Origin: JBBROS01 sp965213855
GTDB taxonomy: Bacteria; Pseudomonadota; Alphaproteobacteria; Acetobacterales; Acetobacteraceae
Assembly (NCBI GenBank): GCA_965213855.1
Contig: CBDCAA010000007.1
Span: 310,001 to 374,000, forward strand
Direction of reading: 5' to 3'
DNA length: 64,000 nucleotides
Under the pieces are notes generated by a model. The model ran no database searches. It was not told where the DNA came from and saw only the letters and a program-made list of their open reading frames with translations. Made by a program: the position numbers and the translations under genes. How positions within the stretch are numbered: the first letter of the stretch is position 1; every line of letters begins with the position of its first letter. Below are positions 17,042 to 25,696 of the stretch, piece by piece.

Positions 17042-18529
17042 ATGCGCTTCCTCCTCCTTGCCCTTCTTCTCGCCGCCGCCCCGGCCCGCGCCGCCGACCA
17101 CACCTCGCAGCACACTATCCAGCTCCCCGACGGCCCGCTCGCCCTCACCGCGATGGTCGAAACTCAGCACCTCGAAACCGCCGACGGCAAACCCGCCGCC
17201 GAGATCGTCACCACCGCCTTCACCCACGCCCCAGCCAACGACCCCCCAGCCGATCACGCCCCGGCCGACCACGCCTCGGCCGACCACGCCCCATCCCGCC
17301 CCGTCACCTTCGCCTTCAACGGCGGCCCCGGCGCCGCCTCCGCCTTTCTCGACCTTGGCGCCATCGGGCCCTGGCGCGTTCCCCTCGCCATTCCCGTCAT
17401 CCCCAGCCAAGACCCGGCGCCCGTCGACAACGCCGACAGCTGGCTCCCCTTCACCGACCTCGTCTTCATCGACCCGCCCGGCACCGGCTATAGCCGCGCC
17501 GCCACCCCCGACGCCGCGAAACCCCTCTACACCATCGACGGCGACATCCGCGTGCTCGCCACCACGGTCCGCCGCTGGCTCGAGGCGCACGGCCGCCTGC
17601 AATCCCCCGTCTTCCTGGTCGGCGAATCCTATGGCGGCTTCCGCGCGCCCCGCCTCGCCCGCGCGCTCCTGGAGCAACAGGGCGTCGGCGTTCGCGGCAT
17701 CGTCATGATCTCCCCGGTGCTCGACTTCAACGGCCGAGACGGCGCCTACGAGCCGTTCCACAACGCCGTCTTGATCCCCGCCCTTGCCGCCGCCCACGCT
17801 CACGCCAGCACGCGCCAGGCGATCGCCAATGCGGAAGCCTATGCCCAGGGCGCCTATATTCAGGACCTGCTCCGCGGCCCCGATGACCTCGCTGCCCAGG
17901 ACCGCATTGCCACCGCGCTCGCCGGGTTCACCGGCCTCGATCCAGCGCTCATCCGCCGCCTCGCCGGCCGCATTGACGCTCAGGCCGCCCAGCGCGACCG
18001 CAACCCGGGCCAGGTCGCGAGCCCCTACGATGCCACCCTCCTCGCCGCCGACCCCTTCCCCGCCGCCCGCTTCGACAACTCGCCCGACCCGGCCCTCGAC
18101 GGCCTCCGCGGCCCCCTCACCGCCGCCATGCTCACCCTGTACCACGACCGCCTCGGCTGGCAGCCCGACGGCGCCCCGAACCGCCAATACAGCCTGCTCG
18201 ATTCTCAGATCGCCCGCGACTGGGACTACGGCCGCAGCGGCAACCGTCCGGAATCCATGACCGCGCTCCGCCAGTATCTGGCGCTCGACCCCACCGTCCG
18301 CGCCCTCGTCGTCGGCGGCCTGACCGACCTCGTCACGCCCTACTTCGCCAACGCCCTCCTGCTCGCCCAAGTCCCGGCGACGACGCCACCGGGCCGCCTT
18401 GCGCTTCAAGTCTTCCAGGGCGGGCACATGTTCTACACCAACCCCGACAGCCGGCACGCGCTGCAGCAGGCCGCCGCCGCCCTTATCCACGACGCCCTCG
18501 CCGCCTCGCCCGCCGCTGCCCCGCCTTGA
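17042..18529 (+). CDS. serine carboxypeptidase, S10 family
   Basis: A 495-residue exported peptidase. It begins with a signal peptide (MRFLLLALLLAAAPARA). The alpha/beta hydrolase core shows FNGGPGAAS forming the oxyanion hole, the nucleophile in GESYGGFRAPRLA (Ser about residue 198), the acid in LTDLVTPYFAN (Asp about 428) and the base in GGHMFYTNP (His about 461). An imperfect repeat of PADHA/SADHA units (about residues 75-85) precedes the core and is probably a flexible linker. It likely trims peptides in the periplasm. It stands 30 bp before a small lipoprotein gene. Confidence 0.9.
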   Translation: MRFLLLALLLAAAPARAADHTSQHTIQLPDGPLALTAMVETQHLETADGKPAAEIVTTAFTHAPANDPPADHAPADHASADHAPSRPVTFAFNGGPGAASAFLDLGAIGPWRVPLAIPVIPSQDPAPVDNADSWLPFTDLVFIDPPGTGYSRAATPDAAKPLYTIDGDIRVLATTVRRWLEAHGRLQSPVFLVGESYGGFRAPRLARALLEQQGVGVRGIVMISPVLDFNGRDGAYEPFHNAVLIPALAAAHAHASTRQAIANAEAYAQGAYIQDLLRGPDDLAAQDRIATALAGFTGLDPALIRRLAGRIDAQAAQRDRNPGQVASPYDATLLAADPFPAARFDNSPDPALDGLRGPLTAAMLTLYHDRLGWQPDGAPNRQYSLLDSQIARDWDYGRSGNRPESMTALRQYLALDPTVRALVVGGLTDLVTPYFANALLLAQVPATTPPGRLALQVFQGGHMFYTNPDSRHALQQAAAALIHDALAASPAAAPP

Positions 18530-18559
18530 CAGACCTGCCGGTAAGGAATGGATGGCGCG

Positions 18560-18916
18560 ATGTGCCGAACCCTCGTCCCGCTCCTGCTCGTCCTCTGCGC
18601 GGCGGCGTGCAGCTATTCGCCCCCGGCACGAACCGACACGGCGTCCCCCAAATACCAGGCCGACCTCGATGCCTGCACCACGTCGGTGCCCGAGGCGGTC
18701 GACAAGCACAATGCCAAGACCGGCCTTGCCTGGATGACCGGCGGCCTCACCCGGTGGTCCGCGATCGATAGCGGCGTCGACGCCTGCATGGGCGGGCATG
18801 GCTGGGGGCGCATCCGCGCCTGCACGGCCGAAGAACTCCGCAACGGCAACCGCACCCAATCCCTCGTCGTCACCGCCCGCGGAATACGCTGCAGCGACCC
18901 GAACAGGGCATCCTGA
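18560..18916 (+). CDS. small lipoprotein, function unknown
   Basis: A 118-residue protein. MCRTLVPLLLVLCAAAC ends in a lipobox with Cys about residue 17. The mature part has four further Cys (DACTT, DACMG, RACTA, IRCSD), likely forming two disulphides in the periplasm, and a central GLAWMTGGLTRWSAIDSGVDACMGGHGW stretch also seen in small outer-membrane-associated hypothetical proteins. I start at ATG 18560; ATG 18548 adds four residues. It follows the S10 peptidase on the same strand. I do not recognise a named family. Confidence 0.7.
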   Translation: MCRTLVPLLLVLCAAACSYSPPARTDTASPKYQADLDACTTSVPEAVDKHNAKTGLAWMTGGLTRWSAIDSGVDACMGGHGWGRIRACTAEELRNGNRTQSLVVTARGIRCSDPNRAS

Positions 18917-18920
18917 CCCG

Positions 18921-19490
18921 CTAGGCGAGCAGATCGACCCGATATTTGTCCGCGATCCGCGATGACACCACCTGCAACCGCTCGGCCACCCCCCGTGTGA
19001 ACAACGCCGCCGCTTCCTCGCCCGTGCAAGCCCCGTCCGTCGCCCCTCGCCAGTTCACCAGCATGACTGCCCCGCCGCTCTCGAGGCTCTCCAGCGTCCG
19101 CCGGGCTGCTGTCTCGATGCCCGCCAGCCCGAGGTAATACAGCACTTCCGAGAACACGATCAGGTCGAAACCCCCCTCGGGCCAAGCGTCCGGCACCGCC
19201 ATCGCCTTGATCGTCACCCCGGCCAGGTCCGCGCATCGCGCCCGCGCCTGCGCCAGCGCCGTCTCCGACACGTCTACCCCCAGCAAGCTGCCGCATCGCC
19301 CGGCGAGCTGCCGCGTCAGCACCCCGATGCTGCAGCCCACCTCGAAACAGCGCGAAAATCGTCGCTCCGGCAGCGCCGCCAGGGTCGACGTATACTTTTC
19401 CCGCTCATAGTCGCTCGTCGCGAACTTCCACGGATCGGGGTCACGTTGATACAGCCGCTCGAAATATTCGGGATCCGCGTAATTGCTCAT
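18921..19490 (-). CDS. SAM-dependent methyltransferase, NodS-like
   Basis: A 189-residue class I methyltransferase. The N-terminal YFERLYQRDPDPWKFATSDYEREKY segment (about residues 9-33) is the hallmark of the NodS/SAM group; CFEVGCSIGVLTRQLA is motif I for SAM, and FDLIVFSEVLYYLG is motif IV. NodS methylates chitooligosaccharide nodulation factors, but close relatives act on other, mostly unknown substrates and often sit with deacetylase/dehydrogenase genes. ATG 19490 is chosen because the sequence upstream belongs to the tRNA-Ala flank. It is convergent with the lipoprotein gene, 4 bp apart. Confidence 0.85.
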   Translation of the reverse strand: MSNYADPEYFERLYQRDPDPWKFATSDYEREKYTSTLAALPERRFSRCFEVGCSIGVLTRQLAGRCGSLLGVDVSETALAQARARCADLAGVTIKAMAVPDAWPEGGFDLIVFSEVLYYLGLAGIETAARRTLESLESGGAVMLVNWRGATDGACTGEEAAALFTRGVAERLQVVSSRIADKYRVDLLA

Positions 19491-19556
19491 GCAGCCCGAA
19501 CGCCGACACAGCAGAAAGGTTGAGCATTGCTCAAGGGCTGGTGGAGCCGAAGGGAC

Positions 19557-19632
19557 TGGTGGAGCCGAGCGGGATCGAACCGCTGACCTCCTGAATGCCA
19601 TTCAGGCGCTCTCCCAACTGAGCTACGGCCCC
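19557..19632 (-). tRNA. tRNA-Ala (anticodon GGC)
   Basis: A 76-nt complete tRNA on the minus strand, with the CCA end encoded (TGG at 19557-19559 on the plus strand). The acceptor stem contains the G3-U70 wobble pair that identifies tRNA-Ala. The anticodon loop reads ATGGCAT within a CCTGA/TCAGG stem, giving GGC. The T-loop GGTTCGATCC and D-loop AGTTGGGAGAGC are normal. A short copy of the 3' end sequence (CTGGTGGAGCCGA) lies just beyond it at about 19539-19551. Confidence 0.97.
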
Positions 19633-19689
19633 CTAAGTCGACGCGCGAGGCGTGCCTATAACGCCGCCTCCACCCACCTGCAAGGCCCG

Positions 19690-20346
19690 TCAGGCGGCCT
19701 TCAGCCCGGCCGGAACGGCGAACGCCGCCTCCGTCTTGGACCGTAGCTCGTCCACCGTCACGCCGGGTGCCATGTCCAGCAGGGTCAGCCCGTCCTGCCC
19801 CGGCGCGTCCACCTGCAGCACGCACAGATCGGTCACGATCAGGCTCACCACCCCCGCCCCGGTCAGCGGCAGGTTGCAGCGCTTGAGGATCTTCGGCTCG
19901 CCCTTCGACGTGTGCTCCATCAGCACCACGCATTTCGGCACGCCCGCGACCAAGTCCATGGCGCCGCCCATGCCCTTGACCATCTTGCCGGGGATCATCC
20001 AGTTGGCGAGATCGCCGTTCCCGGCCACTTGCAGCGCACCGAGGATGCTGATCGCGATGTGGCCGCCGCGGATCATACCGAAGCTCTGCGCGCTGTCGAA
20101 GATCGACGTTGTCGGCAGCATCGTCACGGTCTGCTTGCCGGCGTTGATGATGTCGGCATCCTCCTCCCCCTCGAAGGGGAAAGGGCCGATGCCCAGCATG
20201 CCGTTCTCGCTGTGCAGTTGTACGCTGATCCCGGGCGGGATGTGGTTCGCAACCAGGGTCGGAATGCCGATCCCCAGGTTCACGTACATCCCGTCCTCCA
20301 GCTCCCGCGCTGCACGGGCCGCCATCTCATCACGTGTCCAAGCCAT
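19690..20346 (-). CDS. scoB: 3-oxoacid CoA-transferase subunit B
   Basis: A 218-residue class I CoA-transferase beta chain. The catalytic Glu is in HSENGMLGIGPFP (about residue 47), the residue that forms the acyl-CoA thioester; VNLGIGIPTLVANHI precedes it and GAMDLVAG follows. It works with the alpha chain encoded 39 bp upstream on the same strand to move CoA from succinyl-CoA to a 3-oxoacid such as acetoacetate, linking ketone or PHB breakdown to the TCA cycle. Nothing at this locus narrows the acceptor. Confidence 0.92.
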   Translation of the reverse strand: MAWTRDEMAARAARELEDGMYVNLGIGIPTLVANHIPPGISVQLHSENGMLGIGPFPFEGEEDADIINAGKQTVTMLPTTSIFDSAQSFGMIRGGHIAISILGALQVAGNGDLANWMIPGKMVKGMGGAMDLVAGVPKCVVLMEHTSKGEPKILKRCNLPLTGAGVVSLIVTDLCVLQVDAPGQDGLTLLDMAPGVTVDELRSKTEAAFAVPAGLKAA

Positions 20347-20385
20347 CCAAACCTCCCTGCCCCGAGCCTCGCCAAATCATCCCGC

Positions 20386-21093
20386 CTAGGCCGCCCGTTT
20401 GCGCACCGTCCGCTGTTCGATCCGCTTCTCGACCGCGGGCACGTGCACGATCCGCTTGATGAAGATGCCCGGCGTGACGACCGCGTCAGCATCGATCTCG
20501 CCCGGCTGCACGAGGTGCTCCACCTCGGCCACCGTGATCTTCGCGGCCGTCGCCATCGGGGGATTGAAGTTTCGCGCCGTGCGCCGGTAGACGAGGTTGC
20601 CCTCGGTATCGCCCTTCCACGCATGCACGATCGCCAGGTCGGCGAAGATGCCTCGCTCCATGATGTAGCGATGATTGTCGAACTCCCGCTCCTCCTTGCC
20701 CTCGGCCACTTTCGTGCCCACGCCGGTGCGCGTGTAGAAGGCCGGGATGCCCGCCCCGCCCGCCCGGATCCGCTCCGCCAAGGTCCCCTGCGGGTTGAAC
20801 TCGATCTCCAACTCCCCGGCAAGATACTGCTTGGCGAAGGTCGCGTTCTCGCCGACGTAGCTGCTGATCATCTTGCGCACCTGCCGGGTCTGCAGCAGCA
20901 GGCCCAGCCCCGCATCGTCGATACCGGCATTGTTGGACACGATCGTCAGGTCCTTCACACCGCTTTCGCGGATCGCCAGGATCAGCGCCTCCGGGATGCC
21001 GCACAACCCGAACCCGCCGGCCAAGATCAGCATGTCGTCGCGTAGGATCCCGGCCAGCGCGGCAGCCGCATCTGGGAACACCTTCTTTGCCAT
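20386..21093 (-). CDS. scoA: 3-oxoacid CoA-transferase subunit A
   Basis: A 235-residue class I CoA-transferase alpha chain. GGFGLCGIPEALI (about residue 26) is the CoA-binding glycine loop; further family blocks are SNNAGIDDAGLGLLL, TRTGVGT and LVYRRTARNFNP. It is the first gene of the scoAB pair on the minus strand, 90 bp from the maf gene end. The length is standard. Both chains are complete, so a functional heterotetramer is expected. Confidence 0.92.
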   Translation of the reverse strand: MAKKVFPDAAAALAGILRDDMLILAGGFGLCGIPEALILAIRESGVKDLTIVSNNAGIDDAGLGLLLQTRQVRKMISSYVGENATFAKQYLAGELEIEFNPQGTLAERIRAGGAGIPAFYTRTGVGTKVAEGKEEREFDNHRYIMERGIFADLAIVHAWKGDTEGNLVYRRTARNFNPPMATAAKITVAEVEHLVQPGEIDADAVVTPGIFIKRIVHVPAVEKRIEQRTVRKRAA

Positions 21094-21183
21094 CCGTCAC
21101 CACCCCTGCTTTTCCGGCACAGTCGCACGTGGCCGGGGTGCCGGAAAGTACGAGTTGCGCACGGCGCCGAGCCGGTCGCCGGC

Positions 21184-21789
21184 TTAGTCTGGCAACACCC
21201 CGTGTTGCCGCAGGAACCCCAGCAAGGGCAGCAGCGGCAGCCCGAGGATGGCGGACTGCTCACCCTCGATTGCATCGAACAGCTGCATCCCCGGCCCCTC
21301 GATCCGGTATCCGCCCACGCTCTCCGTAAGCCGGGCGCCCTCGGCCGCCAGGTAGGCGTCCAGGACCGCTTCGGAGAATGCCCGCATCACCATCCGCGGG
21401 CGGGCGACGTGGTGGAAGATCTCCACTCCGTCCTTGAGGCAGACCAGCGCCGTCACCAGAATGTGCGGCCGGCCGCGCAGCAGCAACAACTGGCGGCGTG
21501 CTGCCGCCACGCTGTCCGGCTTGTCGAACCACCCGCCATCAGAGACCAGCAGCTGGTCCGCGCCGACCACCACCTGCCCCGGCGCCCGCACTCTCTCCGC
21601 CTTCATCCCGGCAAGTGTCAGCGCGACATCCTCGGCACTGGCGCCCTCCGCCCGGCCGGCGGCTTTCACCGCCGCCTCGTCGATCCGCGCCGGCCGCGCC
21701 TCGAACACGACGCCCGCGGCCCGGAGCACCGCCGCCCGGGCAGCGGATTCACTCGCCAGGACGATGGGCGCGCACTGCAGAAGGCGCAT
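21184..21789 (-). CDS. maf: Maf-family nucleotide pyrophosphatase
   Basis: A 201-residue protein of the Maf/Ham1-like fold, which hydrolyses non-canonical or modified nucleoside triphosphates. The conserved N-terminal LASESAARAAVLRAAGV takes the place of the usual LASxSPRR, so the second Arg motif is weak. VVGADQLLV, SVGGYRIEG and ILGLPLLPLL match the family. In many alphaproteobacteria maf sits next to the RP001-type kinase at the origin; here a 95-residue membrane protein lies between them. ATG 21789 is used. Confidence 0.85.
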   Translation of the reverse strand: MRLLQCAPIVLASESAARAAVLRAAGVVFEARPARIDEAAVKAAGRAEGASAEDVALTLAGMKAERVRAPGQVVVGADQLLVSDGGWFDKPDSVAAARRQLLLLRGRPHILVTALVCLKDGVEIFHHVARPRMVMRAFSEAVLDAYLAAEGARLTESVGGYRIEGPGMQLFDAIEGEQSAILGLPLLPLLGFLRQHGVLPD

Positions 21790-21793
21790 GGCC

Positions 21794-22081
21794 TTAGACG
21801 GGCCGCCGCCGCACTCCGGTCGCGGCGAACATCATCACGCCGGCACCCGCCCCGATCAGCACCCAGATGATCGGCTCCAAGTCTGCCGTTTCGCTCCGGA
21901 TCGGCAGCACGGCGACCGTCCCGGGCGACGTCTCGACACCCTGCTTGCCCGCGGCCTTCGCCGCCGCGATTTGCTCTGGCGAGACGACCCAGGCCGGGCT
22001 GCCGAACAGCGTCCGCCCACCGAACCCGACAGCCAGCGCCACGATCAATGCCACTGCCAGCCGCACACCCATCGACATCAC
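21794..22081 (-). CDS. small membrane protein, unknown
   Basis: A 95-residue protein with an N-terminal hydrophobic segment (MGVRLAVALIVALAVGFGG) and a second helix near the C-terminus (IIWVLIGAGAGVMMFAATG) ending in RRR. The middle contains AWVVSPEQIAAAKAAGKQG. The topology suggests two membrane passes with a short periplasmic loop. I recognise no family. It fits tightly between maf (4 bp) and ppsR (22 bp) on the same strand, so it is probably cotranscribed with them. Confidence 0.65.
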   Translation of the reverse strand: MMSMGVRLAVALIVALAVGFGGRTLFGSPAWVVSPEQIAAAKAAGKQGVETSPGTVAVLPIRSETADLEPIIWVLIGAGAGVMMFAATGVRRRPV

Positions 22082-22103
22082 GCATCTCCCTATGATCGTA
22101 TGA

Positions 22104-22973
22104 TCATGCGGTCGGCGTTGGCGGAGGCGTCTTGCGCCGGTCGTGCCATGCCTCCATCAACTGCAGCACCGTCGCCGCGGTCTCCTCGATCGATCGCCGG
22201 GTCACGTCGATGACCGGCCAGCCGCGCCGGGCGCACATGCGTCGCGCCCACAGCAGTTCCGCCTTGACCGCCTCGATGTCGACGTAATCGGTCTTCTCGT
22301 TCCGCACCTGCCCGGTCTCGGTCCCCTGCGCGATCAGCTTCAGCCGGTGCCGCCGGATTTCGATCAGCGCCATGGGATCGAGCGTCAGCCCGACCACCGG
22401 ACACGACGGATCGACCAGCCCTGGAGGGTCGGGCGTGCCCGGGACCAGCGGCACGTTGGCCGCCTTGATCCCGCGATTGGCAAGATAGAACGAGGTCGGT
22501 GTCTTGCTGCTTCGGCTGACCCCCACCATCACCACGTCCGCCTCGGCGATCCCCGCCTGTGCCTGCCCGTCGTCATGCGCCAACACATAGTGCATCGCGT
22601 CGATGCGCCGGAAGTAGTCGGCATCCAGCACGTATTGCCGTCCGGGCCGGCTTTGCGCCTGTTCGCCGCTTTGCTCCGCCAGCACTGCCATCACCGGGTC
22701 GAGCACGTTCACCACGCTGACCCCCAGCCGTTCGCACGTCGTCTCGAGATCATTGCGCAGGGCCTTGTCGATCACGGTCGACAGCACCGGACCGGGGTCC
22801 GCCTCGATCCCCTCCAGCACCCGATGCAGTTGGAACCGCGTCCGGATCAGGCTCCAACGGTGATACGCGATGGAGATATGCTCGAACTGCGACACCGTCG
22901 CCCGGGCGATGCTGTTCAGCGTCTCCCCGGTCGCGTCCGACACGAGATGCAGGTTCAGCCGGTGCGTTTCCAT
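22104..22973 (-). CDS. ppsR: kinase/pyrophosphorylase (DUF299, PpsR-type, RP001 homologue)
   Basis: A 289-residue cytoplasmic bifunctional serine/threonine kinase and phosphorylase-type regulator; relatives switch PEP synthase or pyruvate phosphate dikinase off with ADP and on with phosphate. The start METHRLNLHLVSDATGETLNSIARA is characteristic, and the P-loop GVSRSSKTPTS lies at about residues 151-161. It is the first gene of a minus-strand operon with the small membrane protein and maf, and it is divergent from hemE. This ppsR/hemE pair is the classic border of the alphaproteobacterial replication origin. Confidence 0.92.
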   Translation of the reverse strand: METHRLNLHLVSDATGETLNSIARATVSQFEHISIAYHRWSLIRTRFQLHRVLEGIEADPGPVLSTVIDKALRNDLETTCERLGVSVVNVLDPVMAVLAEQSGEQAQSRPGRQYVLDADYFRRIDAMHYVLAHDDGQAQAGIAEADVVMVGVSRSSKTPTSFYLANRGIKAANVPLVPGTPDPPGLVDPSCPVVGLTLDPMALIEIRRHRLKLIAQGTETGQVRNEKTDYVDIEAVKAELLWARRMCARRGWPVIDVTRRSIEETAATVLQLMEAWHDRRKTPPPTPTA

Positions 22974-23255
22974 GGTGCAAGGATAACGGGGATAACCGCC
23001 GCCCGGCAGCCATTTCCAACCGGTCCAGGGGCGAGCGGGGATAACTCACGATTGAGTGATCACACGGGAGAACCTGCCACGCTCGGGCTCATGCTTGGGA
23101 CAGGATCGAAACCCGGCAGGCCGTCAAACCCTTGCAGCCCGAAGCTGCTGTGGAAAAGCGCGGGACAGGATTCGAGAAACGGGGTACCACGCCATCCACA
23201 CGGCCTAAGAACCACTCCCAAAGAGACTCAAAATTTTCTTATGAAAAGAGGCGCC
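22974..23255. other. candidate chromosomal replication origin between ppsR and hemE
   Basis: A 282-bp gene-free stretch. It carries three GGGATAAC/GGATAAC units (around 22981, 22989 and 23038), a TGTGGAAAA element (23149-23157, one base off the DnaA-box complement TGTGGATAA), a CATCCACA element (23193-23200), and a short A/T-rich run just before hemE (AAAATTTTCTT near 23230). In Caulobacter and other alphaproteobacteria oriC lies between the hemE and RP001-type genes. Known synteny plus DnaA-like motifs support the call; no experiment or skew calculation does. The same stretch must also hold the divergent ppsR and hemE promoters. Confidence 0.55.
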
Positions 23256-24281
23256 ATGCAAAAGCCCCTGCTCCGCGTCCTGGCAGGGGAGGCAGTCTGG
23301 CCGCCGCCCACGTGGCTGATGCGCCAGGCCGGGCGATACCTCCCGGAGTACCGGCAGCTCCGTGCCCAGGCCGGCGACTTCATCAGCCTGTGCACCACGC
23401 CTGCCCTGGCCTCGGAAGTCACCCTGCAGCCGATCCGGCGCTACGGCTTCGACGCCGCCATTCTGTTCAGCGACATCCTCATCGTCCCTTGGGCGCTCGG
23501 CCAGGGCCTGGCGTTCAAAGAGGGTGAGGGCCCCGTGCTGCCGCCCATCCGCGACGCCGCCGGGCTCGGCGCGCTTGACCTCGAGCGCCTGCCACAAGCG
23601 ATCGGCCCGATCCTCGAGACGGTCGAGCGCACCCGCGCCGGCCTGCCGCCCGAGACCACCATGATCGGCTTCGCCGGCAGCCCGTTCACCGTCGCCTGCT
23701 ACATGGTCGAGGGCGGCGGCTCGAAGGACTTTTCCCACGTCCGCGGCATGGCCCATCACCAGCCCGAGGTGATGGACGCCCTCATCGCAACCCTCGTCGA
23801 GGCCAGCGTCACCTATCTCGCCGCCCAGATCCGCGCCGGCGCCGAGGTCGTGATGCTGTTCGACAGCTGGTCCGGCGTGCTGTCGCCCACGCTGTTCCGC
23901 CGCCTGGTGATCGCCCCCACCCAGGTGATCGTCGACCGCCTCCACGCATTGCATCCCGGAACGCCCATCATCGGCTTTCCCCGCCTCGCAGGCGTGATGG
24001 TCGGCGAGTATGCCACCGCGACCGGGATCGACGGCGTGGCACTCGACACCGGCGCCGATATCACGGTCGCCCACACACTCATCCCGGCGACGATCGCCAC
24101 CCAGGGCAACCTCGACCCGCTCGCCCTTGTCGCCGGCGGCGAGGCTCTTCGGACCGAGACCGGCGCCGTGCTGAATGCCATCCGCGGCCGCCCGCACATC
24201 TTCAACCTCGGCCACGGCATCGTCCCGCAGACGAACCCCGACCACGTCGCCGCCCTCCTCGCCCAGATCAGGGAAGCATAA
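23256..24281 (+). CDS. hemE: uroporphyrinogen decarboxylase
   Basis: A 341-residue enzyme converting uroporphyrinogen III to coproporphyrinogen III in haem synthesis. The signature RQAGRYLPEYRQLR is near the N-terminus; the catalytic Asp lies in AAILFSDILIVPWALG, and GFAGSPFTVACYMVEGGGSKDF follows. I prefer ATG 23256 because AAGAGG ends 5-6 bp upstream of it; an in-frame ATG at 23241 would add five residues and has no comparable site. It heads a plus-strand haem block with hemH, a HAD phosphatase and hemJ. Confidence 0.95.
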   Translation: MQKPLLRVLAGEAVWPPPTWLMRQAGRYLPEYRQLRAQAGDFISLCTTPALASEVTLQPIRRYGFDAAILFSDILIVPWALGQGLAFKEGEGPVLPPIRDAAGLGALDLERLPQAIGPILETVERTRAGLPPETTMIGFAGSPFTVACYMVEGGGSKDFSHVRGMAHHQPEVMDALIATLVEASVTYLAAQIRAGAEVVMLFDSWSGVLSPTLFRRLVIAPTQVIVDRLHALHPGTPIIGFPRLAGVMVGEYATATGIDGVALDTGADITVAHTLIPATIATQGNLDPLALVAGGEALRTETGAVLNAIRGRPHIFNLGHGIVPQTNPDHVAALLAQIREA

Positions 24282-24405
24282 TCACACCCCGGTCAGGGAG
24301 CGGTCATCGGTGGTCAGGCGAAACCGGACCGTGACCCGCTATGGCCCCCCTGCTCCAGGCGCGAGTAGAACTTGACGCCACCCCAACATCGGCCAATTTC
24401 AACGA

Positions 24406-25530
24406 ATGCCCCGAAACGCCCGGAAAATCGCCGTCGTCCTGTTCAATCTCGGGGGTCCCGACCAGCCCGCCTCGGTCAAGCCCTTCCTCGTGAACCTGTT
24501 CAAGGACCCGGCCATCCTCCGCGTCCCGTTCTTCGTCCGCCCCATCCTCGCCCGGCTCATCGCCGCTCTCCGCGTCAAGGCCGCCACCGCCAACTATGCC
24601 ATCCTCGGCGGCAAGAGCCCTCTGCTCGAGCTCACCAACGACCAGGCCCGCGCGCTCGAAGCCGCGCTCGGGCAAAACCTCGACCATGACGTCCGCTCCT
24701 TCGTCGCCATGCGCTACTGGCACCCGTTCAGCATCGAGGCCGCCCGCGCCGTCCGCGCGTGGGACCCCGACGAGGTCGTCCTGGTACCGCTCTATCCACA
24801 ATACTCCACCACCACGACCGGAAGCAGCCTGACTGCCTGGCGCGAGGCTGCCGCCCAGGCCGGGCTGGTCAAGCCCGTCACCACCCTCTGCTGCTACCAC
24901 TCCGACCCGGCCTACCTGCGCGCTACCGCCGACATCGTCCGCCGCAGCTATGAGCAGGCCCGTGCCGAACTGCCGCCCGAAACCGGCCTGCGCATCCTGT
25001 TCAGCGCCCACGGCCTGCCTGAGACCATCATCAAGGCCGGCGACCCCTACCAATTCCAGGTCGAGCGCACCGTCGCCAGCGTCGCCCGCCTGCTGCAGAT
25101 CGACGACCTCGACTTCGCCACCTGCTATCAGTCCCGCGCCACCCCCCAGAAATGGATCGACCCGAGCACCGAAGCCGAGATCGGGCGCGCCGCCAACGAC
25201 AAGGTCGCCATCCTCGTCGTCCCGATCGCCTTCGTCTCCGAACACTCCGAAACCCTCGTCGAGCTCGACGTCGAATATCGTGAGCTCGCCGAACACCACG
25301 GCGTCCCCGGATACTTCCGCGCTCCGGCCCAGAACAGCGACCCCGGCTTCATCCAAGCCCTCGCCGAACTGGTCGAGAGCGCCCTCGCCCGCGGTCCCGG
25401 CCTGTGCAGCTTCGTCGGCGGCCGGACCTGCCCCAAACCCTTCGCCGACTGCCCCCACGCCCGGGCGGGCGTCGCCCCACCCACAATCCAGCCCGCGACA
25501 GCGCTCACCCCGGTCAAGGAACTGGCCTAG
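24406..25530 (+). CDS. hemH: ferrochelatase
   Basis: A 374-residue enzyme inserting Fe(II) into protoporphyrin IX, the last step of haem synthesis. FNLGGPDQPASV opens the protein. LFSAHGLPETIIKAGDPY holds the catalytic His, and ATCYQSRATPQKWIDPSTE and PIAFVSEHSETLVELDVEY hold the conserved Glu/His pair. The C-terminal part has LCSFVGGRTCPKPFADCPHA; Cys-rich tails of this kind bind a [2Fe-2S] cluster in Caulobacter ferrochelatase, and the same may apply here. The gene lies 124 bp after hemE. Confidence 0.94.
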   Translation: MPRNARKIAVVLFNLGGPDQPASVKPFLVNLFKDPAILRVPFFVRPILARLIAALRVKAATANYAILGGKSPLLELTNDQARALEAALGQNLDHDVRSFVAMRYWHPFSIEAARAVRAWDPDEVVLVPLYPQYSTTTTGSSLTAWREAAAQAGLVKPVTTLCCYHSDPAYLRATADIVRRSYEQARAELPPETGLRILFSAHGLPETIIKAGDPYQFQVERTVASVARLLQIDDLDFATCYQSRATPQKWIDPSTEAEIGRAANDKVAILVVPIAFVSEHSETLVELDVEYRELAEHHGVPGYFRAPAQNSDPGFIQALAELVESALARGPGLCSFVGGRTCPKPFADCPHARAGVAPPTIQPATALTPVKELA

Positions 25531-25535
25531 CGAAA

Positions 25536-25561
25536 GCCCTCTCCCGTTGGCCGGAGAGGGC
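25536..25561. repeat. REP-like palindrome after hemH
   Basis: GCCCTCTCC and GGAGAGGGC form a 9-bp perfect stem with an 8-nt loop, followed by CGGGTGAGGGTG. It can act as a transcription-weakening hairpin between hemH and the HAD gene; it has no T-run. Confidence 0.55.
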
Positions 25562-25696
25562 CGGGTGAGGGTGCAGGCGGCACGCCGAAATGACGAACGC
25601 GCCAAGCCCGCCGAAACCGTGAGCGCCTCCGTTCCATGGCGAGCAAGCACAAACCCGCACCTTGACCGCGTCACCACCGCCAAGCACAGACCCCCG

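Noticed and set aside
17260..17310. Tandem PADHA/SADHA codons as a CRISPR-like or regulatory repeat
   Set aside because: They are in frame within the S10 peptidase N-terminal linker and too few and too short for anything else.
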